DNA from: Actinomadura sp. CNU-125
GTDB taxonomy: Bacteria; Actinomycetota; Actinomycetes; Streptosporangiales; Streptosporangiaceae
Assembly (NCBI RefSeq): GCF_001942465.1
Contig: NZ_MKJY01000586.1
Location: 1 to 33,754 of the forward strand
Length of the DNA: 33,754 bases
Reading direction: 5' to 3'
In this document: positions 10,801 to 16,572 of the stretch, in pieces
How positions within the stretch are numbered: the first letter of the stretch is position 1
How the letters are laid out: every line of letters starts with the position of its first letter
Notes under the pieces: generated by a model
What the model saw: only the letters and a program-made list of their open reading frames with translations
Database searches by the model: none
Told to the model about the DNA's origin: nothing
Translations under genes and position numbers: made by a program

Positions 10801-12182
10801 GCGAGCGGGCCGGCGAGCGCCGCGACCATCGCGGCGGAGCGTTCGTCGTGGATCCCGCCCGCGAACATGACCGACAGCCGCGCGGCCTGGTCCGGGTGCG
10901 CGGCGCGCCACGCGTCGAGCCGGTCGAGCTGCGCCTCCCACAGCGGGAAGCTCGCGCGCGGGCCGATGTGCCCGCCGGACTCCATTCCCTCGAACACGAA
11001 CCGGCGGGCGCCCTCGGCGAGGAAACGGTCGAGCTGCTCGGGCGCCGGAACGTTCAGGTACGTCCGGGTTCCTGCCTCTTCGAGCTGTTCGGCCTGCACG
11101 GGCAGGCCCCCCGCGATGATCGCGTACGGGGGCGCGGCGGCGCGGACGGCGGCGAGCTGCTCGGCCCGCCGCTCCGGCGGGACGAACCCGACCATCCCGA
11201 CGCCCCAGGGGCGTCCGGCGAGCCGGTCGGCGGTCTCCCGCAGCAGTTCGCGCACCCGGTCGCCGTCCAGCGCGCCGAGCGCGAGGAACGGCACGCCGCC
11301 GTCCTGCGCGACGGCCGCGGCGAACACCGGCGAGTCGCTGACCTGCGTCATCGGCCCCTGCACGATCGGGTACTCGCGGCCGTGCGGCCCGCCGCGCGGA
11401 GCGAGCGGCGCGGCCCGGACGGCCGCGCGGACATGCTCGGCGATCCCCCGGCGCACGGCCTGCACCACGCCCCCGGCGGTCTTGTACCGCGCCGCGAGCG
11501 ACACGGCGAGCGGCCCGTCCTGCCCGGCCGGCGCTTCGTCGCTCGCCGCGTCCATCTCGGCGACCAGCGCCAGCTGGACGTCCAGCACCACCCCGGTGGC
11601 GCCCCCGGCCACCGCGGCGGCCGCGGTCCGGGTCCCGATGCCGCCCGCGGCGTACACCGGGACGTCCAGCGCCAGCAGGTGCTGCAGCAGGACGAACGTG
11701 GTCACATCGCCCGCGCGTCCGCCGCCCTCGCGGCCCCGCGCGATCAGCCCGACGCCGCGCGACCCCGGCGACGCCGCGCGCCGCGTCCAGCGCGCGCCCG
11801 CCTCCGCCGGTCGACGACCTCGACCAGCAGCCGCCGCCCGCGCGCGAACCCGGCGACGTCCACCGGACCGTCGGCGTCCCCGAAGGCCGGGGCGTCCACG
11901 ATGACGGTGCTCACCGCGTCCGGCAGCTCGTCCGGACGGACCCGCACCCGACCGGGACCCGCACCCCGAACGGGCCGGTCCACCAGCGGACCACCTCGTC
12001 CAGCGCCGCCAGCCCGGACGCGCGGTCGCGCCGAGGTCCAGGACCCCGAGCCCGCCCGCCCGCGCGACCGCCACCGCCAGCCGCGGCACCGGCGCCCCGA
12101 ACGGGGCCGCTCCGATGATCTCGGCCTGCGGGGCACCCCCCGGCCCGCGCCCGTACCGGTTCTCGCCCCTGTCCGCCGTCAT
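4888..12182 (-). CDS. Type I PKS, first subunit: tandem NMO/ER-like - KS - AT - ACP - KR with lost catalytic residues
   Basis: This is a protein of about 2,430 aa related to PUFA/secondary-lipid synthases. The order read is two nitronate-monooxygenase/PfaD-like TIM-barrel parts (about 12182-10400), KS (about 10310-9190), AT (about 9000-7900), ACP (about 7640-7420), a repeat-rich linker, and KR (about 6230-4900). The second barrel keeps the GGH flavin-site motif (GMESGGHIGPR). The other domains do not keep their catalysts: KS TVAADAASAL has Ala at the Cys position and ETSGIGD in place of EAHGTGT; AT reads GHGHGE; ACP reads LAIDPGER where LSIDSIKR is usual; KR reads VVLGAAAG and lacks the Tyr. 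The start ATG at 12182 follows a weak GGGGGGCAGGG stretch. Frame breaks lie near 12025, 11950, 11830-11760, 10330, 10262, 9180, 8520, 8300, 8110, 7465, 6715, 6500, 6013, 5895 and 5070. The stop overlaps the next GTG. Confidence 0.8.
6336..6565. repeat. Dispersed direct repeats encoding VRVIPPGERP motifs in the PKS linker
   Basis: A 50-bp direct repeat occurs at 6409-6458 and 6516-6565 (three mismatches), with a third, more diverged copy near 6336-6366. On the minus strand each encodes VRVIPPGERP or VRVIPPGERR, and a fourth protein-level copy reads VRVVQPRSG. A run of about nine alanines sits between two copies. The segment lies between the eroded ACP and the KR domain of the first PKS protein. 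No known domain is recognised; it looks like a flexible linker with a recurring short motif. Confidence 0.75.
6925..7236. repeat. 156-bp tandem direct repeat inside the PKS ACP-KR linker
   Basis: Two head-to-tail copies, 6925-7080 and 7081-7236, are nearly identical over the first ~120 bases and diverge only at the end. The period of 156 bp is exactly 52 codons, so the repeat stays in frame in the minus-strand protein. The encoded unit contains VDVADVREPESAGPQAGWDA and ALSRDVGDVRALGTDGSRAG. Diverged partial copies flank both sides (about 6830-6900 and 7237-7265). Confidence 0.9.
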
Positions 12183-12323
12183 GCCCTGCCCCCCGACGTC
12201 CGCGCGGCCCGCGCCGGGACCGGCGCGGCTCGACAACGATTCGTCACACTACGGTCGGCAACCGAGCGAATACCGGGACGACACACCCGAGGACGCGCCC
12301 ATGACACCACCGCAAAGGAGTTT

Positions 12324-12339
12324 GGGACGTCCCTTGACG
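12324..12339. promoter_or_regulatory. Perfect 10-bp palindrome GGGACGTCCC abutting a TTGACG element
   Basis: The 227-bp space between the divergent PKS operon and the stress-protein gene holds the palindrome GGGACGTCCC at 12324-12333, immediately followed by TTGACG (12334-12339), a good -35 hexamer for the plus strand. A convincing -10 at 16-18 bp is not visible (TACCGC lies 19 bp downstream). The position suits an operator controlling the stress gene, the PKS operon or both, but this is inference. Confidence 0.35.
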
Positions 12340-12409
12340 GATCCGAGACCCGGACCGCTACCGCTCGCCCCGGGAAGGCCCGCCGCCGCGCGGTCGATAA
12401 CCTGCGGAG

Positions 12410-12901
12410 GTGACCGCCGAAGAACGCCCCGACGAGGCCGCAGCCGAACGCCGGGACCCGGCGCCGTTCGAGTACGGCGTCGACGGCCCCCGGGTGATCG
12501 TGACGGGCGTGGACGGATCGGACACGTCCCTGCGGGCCGCCGCGTACGCGTGGGGGCTCGCCCGGCGCGGCGGCGCACGGCTCGTCCTCGTGCACGTGAC
12601 GCCGATCGCCTCGCTGTCCACGCTCACGCCGGGCGGCGCCGCGGTCATCCAGGAGGCGGCGGAGGAGATCGTCAAGGACCTGGAGCAGGAAATCCGGCGC
12701 GCCTACGAACAGGCCCCCGTCGACTACGAGATCGTCACCGCGCAGGGCGACCCGTACGCCGTCCTCGCGCGGTTCGCGGACGAGTCCCGCGCGGACGCCG
12801 TCGTCGTCGGCGCGTCCACGCAGGCGGGGCACCGGCTGATCGGGTCGGTCGCCGTCCGGCTTGTCCGCGCGGGCCGCTGGCCCGTCACCGTCGTCCCGTG
12901 A
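12410..12901 (+). CDS. Universal stress protein (UspA family, single domain)
   Basis: This gene encodes a 163-aa single-domain universal stress protein. After a charged ~25-residue N-terminal extension the fold begins with VIVTGVDGSDTS, the first strand and loop. The ATP-binding type C-terminal signature appears as VVVGASTQAGHRLIGSVAVRLVRAG, a relaxed form of G-2x-G-9x-G-S/T. The GTG at 12410 is the first possible start because an in-frame TAA lies at 12398-12400. GGAGG overlaps the GTG, too close to act as an RBS, and GATAAC at 12396-12401 has -10-like spacing, so a leaderless transcript is plausible. The gene is divergent from the PKS operon and convergent with the next gene, leaving a three-base gap. 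Confidence 0.92.
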   Translation: MTAEERPDEAAAERRDPAPFEYGVDGPRVIVTGVDGSDTSLRAAAYAWGLARRGGARLVLVHVTPIASLSTLTPGGAAVIQEAAEEIVKDLEQEIRRAYEQAPVDYEIVTAQGDPYAVLARFADESRADAVVVGASTQAGHRLIGSVAVRLVRAGRWPVTVVP

Positions 12902-12904
12902 CGG

Positions 12905-13510
12905 TCACCGCGGACCGCCCGGCCAGGACGGGCGCGGCATCGACGCCGACACCACCGCGCACAGCAGCACCACCACCGCCGCCCCGCCTGCCAGGTTGAT
13001 CCCCGCGGTCACCAGCCGGGCCGCGACCGGACCGTTCAGCAGCAGCGGCAGCACCGCCATGATCGCCACCGCGAGCCCGCCGATGAACGCGAACGCCCGC
13101 ACCGGACGCGCCGCCCCCGCCAGCAGCAGATGCATCAGCGCGGTGCCCTGGACCGTCCCCGCCAGGACGCACAGCGCGTAACTCGTCGCCGCGCCCTCCA
13201 CGGCGACGTCCGTCCCGGCGAACACCGGCACGTCGAGACCGAACATCCCGCGCAGGCCGAGCACCGCCGCGAACGTCAGCACCGACCCGCCGACCGCGCA
13301 CGACAGGCCCGTCCACCACAGCTGCCGCAACGGCAGGTCGGGCTCGGACGAGTACTCGGAGTGCAGCGCGACGAATTCCTCGTACCGCCGGGCCGGGGCC
13401 TCCGCCCGCCGGCGCACCGCCGTGGAGGGACACCGGAACGACCGCTCCCACGACCTTGCCGCCGGGCGCCCGGTGCTTCTCCCGGGCCGCCCGAATGACG
13501 AATCGGGCAT
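12905..13510 (-). CDS. DUF6069-like four-helix membrane protein
   Basis: This gene encodes a 201-aa membrane protein of unknown function. A basic, cytoplasmic-looking N-terminus of ~60 residues is followed by four hydrophobic segments: about residues 64-86, 104-129, 134-156 and 163-190. The loop after helix 1 (DVPVFAGTDVAVEGAATSYA) and the helix-2 pattern AATSYALCVLAGTVQGTALMH resemble DUF6069 proteins of actinomycetes. The ATG at 13510 is preceded by a strong GGGGAGGGG ribosome-binding site. The gene converges on the stress-protein gene. Family assignment is from memory of the pattern; the reaction or ligand is unknown. Confidence 0.7.
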   Translation of the reverse strand: MPDSSFGRPGRSTGRPAARSWERSFRCPSTAVRRRAEAPARRYEEFVALHSEYSSEPDLPLRQLWWTGLSCAVGGSVLTFAAVLGLRGMFGLDVPVFAGTDVAVEGAATSYALCVLAGTVQGTALMHLLLAGAARPVRAFAFIGGLAVAIMAVLPLLLNGPVAARLVTAGINLAGGAAVVVLLCAVVSASMPRPSWPGGPR

Positions 13511-13610
13511 GTCCCCTCCCCCGCTACGAACGACCAGGTACTACCCGAGCGCGTTCGCGGGAACTCCCCGAAGCCCAACCTTTTGCAGACGTTTGGCGGC
13601 ATAACAGCAC

Positions 13611-13638
13611 GGCGCGCCGCCCCGGAGGACGGCGCGCC
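13611..13638 (-). terminator. GC-rich hairpin terminator after glnII
   Basis: Perfect 9-bp inverted repeat GGCGCGCCG (13611-13619) and CGGCGCGCC (13630-13638) with a 10-base loop, beginning three bases after the glnII stop. It lacks a T-run, as is common for actinomycete terminators. Confidence 0.7.
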
Positions 13639-13641
13639 CGC

Positions 13642-14655
13642 TCAGACCTGGCCGGCCTTCTCCAGCGCCTCGCAGCAGGTGCCGGTGATCAGCCGGGCGA
13701 CGATGTACGGGTCGATGTTGGCGTTCGGGCGGCGGTCCTCGATGTAGCCCCGCTTCTCCACCTCGACCTGCCACGGGATCCGCACGGACGCCCCGCGGTC
13801 CGACACGCCGTAGCTGAACTCGCTCCACGGCGCCGTCTCGTGCATGCCGGTCAGCCGCCGCTCGATGTCGGCCCCGTACCCGGCCACGTGCTCCTGCGCC
13901 TTCGCCGCCAGCGCCTCGCACGCCGTGACGATCGCGTCGTAGCCCTCGCGCATCGCCTTCGTCGAAAAGTTCGTGTGCGCGCCCGCGCCGTTCCAGTCGC
14001 CCTGCACCGGCTTCGGGTCGAGCGTCGCCGACACACCGTAGTTCTCCGCGATGCGGTAGAGCAGCCACCGCGCCACCCACATGTGGTCGCCGACCTCCAG
14101 CGGCCCCGCCGGCCCGATCTGGAACTCCCACTGCCCGGGCATGACCTCGGCGTTGATTCCGGAGATCTTCAGCCCCGCCGCGAGGCAGGCGTCCAGGTGG
14201 GCCTCCACGATCTCCCGCCCGAACACCTCGTCCGCGCCGACACCGCAGTAGTAGAACCCCTGCGGCGCGGGGAATCCCCGCTCCGGGAACCCGAGCGGAC
14301 GCCCGTCCTTGAAGAACGTGTACTCCTGCTCGATCCCGTACCAGGAGTCCTGCACCTCGTACTTCTTCGCGACGGGACGAAGTTCGGAGCGCGTGTTCGT
14401 CTTGTGCGGCGTCCCGTCCACCAGGTACACCTCGCACAGGACGAGCTTGTGCTCGCCGCCCCGGATGGGGTCGGGGCACGAGAACACGGGCTTGAGCACG
14501 CAGTCCGAGTTGTCACCGGGCGCCTGGTTGGTGCTGGACCCGTCGAACCCCCAGTCCGGCAGGTCGGCGCCGTCCGGCAGGATCCTGGTCTTCGACCGCA
14601 GCCGCGCGGTCGGCTCGGTGCCGTCGATCCAGATGTACTCGGCCTTGAAGCTCAC
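13642..14655 (-). CDS. glnII: Glutamine synthetase type II (GSII)
   Basis: This gene encodes a 337-aa cytoplasmic enzyme that makes glutamine from glutamate, ammonia and ATP. It is the short eukaryote-like GSII rather than the ~470-aa GSI. Diagnostic motifs are DWGFDGSST near residue 36, NAEVMPGQWEFQIGP (metal-binding Glu), GDHMWVARWLLYR, NGAGAHTNFST (glutamate/ATP site) and RRPNANIDPY near the C-terminus. The length matches the family. The GTG at 14655 is chosen because GAAGGGA lies six bases upstream and MSFKAEYIWIDG aligns with family N-termini; the reading frame is open further upstream without homology. It is transcribed divergently from the DUF6891 gene. In Streptomyces such genes are GlnR-controlled; only a GTTTC element (14704-14708) is visible here, not a full box. 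Confidence 0.97.
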   Translation of the reverse strand: MSFKAEYIWIDGTEPTARLRSKTRILPDGADLPDWGFDGSSTNQAPGDNSDCVLKPVFSCPDPIRGGEHKLVLCEVYLVDGTPHKTNTRSELRPVAKKYEVQDSWYGIEQEYTFFKDGRPLGFPERGFPAPQGFYYCGVGADEVFGREIVEAHLDACLAAGLKISGINAEVMPGQWEFQIGPAGPLEVGDHMWVARWLLYRIAENYGVSATLDPKPVQGDWNGAGAHTNFSTKAMREGYDAIVTACEALAAKAQEHVAGYGADIERRLTGMHETAPWSEFSYGVSDRGASVRIPWQVEVEKRGYIEDRRPNANIDPYIVARLITGTCCEALEKAGQV

Positions 14656-14765
14656 GTCGGTCCCTTCGCAGGTATCGGGCGTCCACGAACCTGCCAACCA
14701 GCCGTTTCGCACCCATTGCCCGTTTGTGAACGACGTGTAAAACACGGAACGTCGGTGACGTTTGC

Positions 14766-14771
14766 CATACT
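14766..14771 (+). promoter_or_regulatory. Candidate -10 element for a leaderless DUF6891 gene
   Basis: CATACT ends nine bases before the GTG at 14780, which would place the transcription start at or next to that codon. No ribosome-binding site is visible upstream of the GTG and no clear -35 is seen. Confidence 0.35.
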
Positions 14772-14779
14772 CCCGCCCC

Positions 14780-15709
14780 GTGACCCACGATTCAGAAGAA
14801 TTCTCCCTCCTCGAACACGCCCGGTTCCTGGTCGCCCTGGGGCGGCACGACTTCGGATCCGTCGTCCGGCAGTGCGCCGAGATCCTCGACGACCCCTCCG
14901 ACGCGGACGTCCGCCGCGTCGTCGCCGACGAGTTCGCCGCGCACCTCGCCGACCAGGAGACCTGGCCCGACGAGCTCGACACCGACCGCCTGCAGCGCGC
15001 GTTCCGCGAACTGGACACGTCCGGCATCGTGGCGCGCCTCGACCACACCTGCTGCCAGAACTGCGGCATCACCGAACTCGGCGAGGAGGTCGCGCGGGGC
15101 GACGAGCCGCGCGGCTACGCCTTCGCCCACCGCCAGGACATGCGGGCCGCCGTCCCCGGAGGCCCGCTCACGCTCGCCTACGGCCTGTTCTGCGAGGGCG
15201 AGCAGCCCCCGGAGGCGCAGGCCGAGATCGGCGCGGAGATCGCCGCCGCGCTCCGCCGCCACGGCCTGGACGTCGACTGGGACGGCAGCCCCCGCCGCCG
15301 GATCGACGTCTCGCTCGACTGGAAGCGCCGCCGCTACGGCTACCTCGCCGAGTACCCCGGCTCCGCCGCCCCCGCCGAGCGGCCGCTGGAGATCTCCTAC
15401 CAGAACGGCCCGAGCGGCGGCGTCCAGACCCGGGACGTGCCGGTGTCCCCCGCGGAGGCTCGCGACGTCCTGCTCTCGGTCACGCCCTACAGCGGCAACT
15501 ACATCAACTTCATCACCGAGGAAGGGGGCATCATCGCGATGTGGGAGCAGGGCCCCCGCCTCAAGTTCGAGATCCCCGACCCGGAGAAGCGCTGCTACTA
15601 CAGCCGGCACGTCACCGTCGAGGAGGCCGAGGAGGTCGTGGGCATCCTCGCACGTGAGGGCCGGGTCGCCCTCTCCGGCGACCTCACCACCGAGTACTGG
15701 GGCGGCTGA
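14780..15709 (+). CDS. DUF6891-like protein of unknown function
   Basis: This gene encodes a 309-aa soluble, acidic protein. The central LDHTCCQNCGITELGEE segment, a Cys-Cys-x2-Cys cluster, followed by YAFAHRQDM resembles DUF6891 proteins of actinomycetes. A distinct C-terminal half (from about residue 205) has ISYQNGPSGG, YSGNYINFITEEGG and RCYYSRHVTVEEAEEVV; it may be a second, immunity-like alpha/beta domain. No signal peptide or membrane segment is seen. The start is GTG 14780; a TTG at 14762 is also in frame but less likely. The gene is divergent from glnII, and function cannot be inferred from that alone. Confidence 0.72.
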   Translation: MTHDSEEFSLLEHARFLVALGRHDFGSVVRQCAEILDDPSDADVRRVVADEFAAHLADQETWPDELDTDRLQRAFRELDTSGIVARLDHTCCQNCGITELGEEVARGDEPRGYAFAHRQDMRAAVPGGPLTLAYGLFCEGEQPPEAQAEIGAEIAAALRRHGLDVDWDGSPRRRIDVSLDWKRRRYGYLAEYPGSAAPAERPLEISYQNGPSGGVQTRDVPVSPAEARDVLLSVTPYSGNYINFITEEGGIIAMWEQGPRLKFEIPDPEKRCYYSRHVTVEEAEEVVGILAREGRVALSGDLTTEYWGG

Positions 15710-15713
15710 CCCC

Positions 15714-15743
15714 ACGACGACTTCACGACGACTTCACGACGAC
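15714..15743. repeat. Short 11-bp tandem repeat between convergent genes
   Basis: ACGACGACTTC occurs twice head to tail (15714-15724, 15725-15735), followed by a partial third copy ACGACGAC. It lies in the 53-bp gap between the DUF6891 and tetR stop codons. Confidence 0.85.
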
Positions 15744-15762
15744 CCGGCTCCGGCCGCGTCCG

Positions 15763-16409
15763 TCAGGGCGGGCCGGAGGGCGCCTGGTCGCCGAGGATCT
15801 GGGCGCGGACGCCGGCGAAGAACTCGACGAGGACGTCGACGCACTCCTCCAGGTCGGGGTAGCGCCCCTCCAGGTGGCCGATCGCCATCGTCTCGGTCAG
15901 GGCGGTGACGCCGTCGGCGACCATCTCCACCCGCAGCGCCTGGCGCGGCGTGCCGGCCGGCAGCCCGGCGGCGACCAGGTCCTCGACCAGCTGGGCCCGG
16001 GTGACGGCGGCGCGGCGCCGGGCGGCCTCGCCCAGCGGGGTGGCGCGGTCCAGCCGGGCGCGGGCGTTGAGCCGGAAGAACTCCGGGTGCGCGCACATCT
16101 TCTCGAGCGGGACGCGGAAGGCGTCCCGAAGCCGGTCGGCGCTCCGCGGGGCGTCGCTGGACCTGCGCCGGGCCTCCCGGATCACCGGGCCGACCTTCCT
16201 GGCGGCCTCCTCGCCGAGCGACTCCAGCAGTTCGGTCATGTTGCGGAAGTGCACGTAGAAAGTGGACTGCGCGATGCCCGCGCTGCGGCAGACGTTCGCC
16301 GTCGACAGCCCGGCCTCGCCCTCGGTGTCGAGAATGCGCAGCGCGCGCCGAGCAGCCGGCGCCGGGTCAGGTCCTTGGCCTCGCGGCGGCTCAGTGTCAC
16401 ATCGGGCAT
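15763..16409 (-). CDS. TetR-family repressor, divergent from the ABC importer
   Basis: This is a TetR-type transcriptional regulator of 215 aa once one missing base is allowed for. The N-terminal helix-turn-helix reads ILDTEGEAGLSTANVCRSAG then IAQSTFYVHFRNMTELLESL, the classical TetR_N pattern. The C-terminal ligand-binding domain is all-helical and not assignable to a ligand. The start ATG at 16409 has AGGGGGA just upstream. Between MPDVTLSRREAKDLTRRRLLG and ALRILDTEG the frame shifts near 16341-16348, where the plus strand reads GCGCGCGCCG and GCGCGGCGCCG would restore it; the corrected length is divisible by three. The gene is transcribed away from the importer operon, and two matching palindromes in the intergenic region suggest it represses both itself and the importer. 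Confidence 0.9.
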
Positions 16410-16429
16410 CGGTCCCCCTGAACGATCGT

Positions 16430-16453
16430 CCCAACGATAGCCATATCGGCGAA
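16430..16453. promoter_or_regulatory. TetR operator O2 (imperfect copy)
   Basis: The half-site TATCGGCGAA at 16444-16453 is identical to one arm of O1. Across a four-base centre the opposite arm keeps CGATA (16435-16439) but then diverges. It sits 21 bp upstream of the tetR start, well placed for autoregulation. Confidence 0.65.
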
Positions 16454-16506
16454 TCCCGCAATCACATCCCGTGCATGTTGCACAGACAGCCCCCTCTGTC
16501 AATCCA

Positions 16507-16534
16507 TTGCTTTCCCGTTCGCCGATAGTACTAT
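16507..16534 (+). promoter_or_regulatory. Promoter of the oligopeptide-type ABC operon
   Basis: TTGCTT (16507-16512) and TACTAT (16529-16534) are separated by 16 bp, a good vegetative promoter by actinomycete standards. The -10 lies within the palindromic operator O1, so TetR binding would block RNA polymerase. Confidence 0.55.
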
Positions 16535-16541
16535 CGGCGAA
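16518..16541. promoter_or_regulatory. TetR operator O1, perfect 24-bp palindrome
   Basis: The arms TTCGCCGATAGT and ACTATCGGCGAA form an uninterrupted perfect inverted repeat of 24 bp centred between 16529 and 16530. It covers the -10 element of the importer promoter and shares a 10-base half-site with O2 65-90 bp upstream. Confidence 0.8.
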
Positions 16542-16545
16542 AATA

Positions 16546-16561
16546 TGTGACCCGGGTCACG
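16546..16561. promoter_or_regulatory. Crp-like palindrome in the 5' leader of the ABC operon
   Basis: TGTGACCCGGGTCACG matches the Crp/FNR-family pattern TGTGA-N6-TCACA except for its last base, and contains the perfect 14-bp palindrome GTGACCCGGGTCAC (16547-16560). It lies between the promoter and the GTG start, where a bound protein would act as a roadblock. Confidence 0.5.
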
Positions 16562-16572
16562 GGGAGGGCGTC

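Noticed and set aside
12321..12337. DosR (dormancy regulon) box upstream of the stress gene
   Set aside because: GGGAC and GTCCC arms are present but directly abut; the known 20-bp DosR box has four bases between them.
12301..12409. Small gene starting ATG at 12301 or TTG after AAAGGAG near 12313
   Set aside because: The translations are low-complexity Pro/Arg sequence running through the stress gene in another frame. The AAAGGAG may be chance.
12179..12832. 217-codon minus-strand frame opposite the universal stress gene
   Set aside because: The plus-strand reading gives a clear Usp domain; the minus frame is its shadow.
14656..14779. GlnR box upstream of glnII
   Set aside because: Only a GTTTC/GAAAC element at 14704-14708 is clear. 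The partner GTnAC at the right spacing is not present, so I do not call it.
13456..15657. 733-codon plus-strand frame over glnII
   Set aside because: It is antisense to a highly conserved glutamine synthetase and has no homology-like composition.
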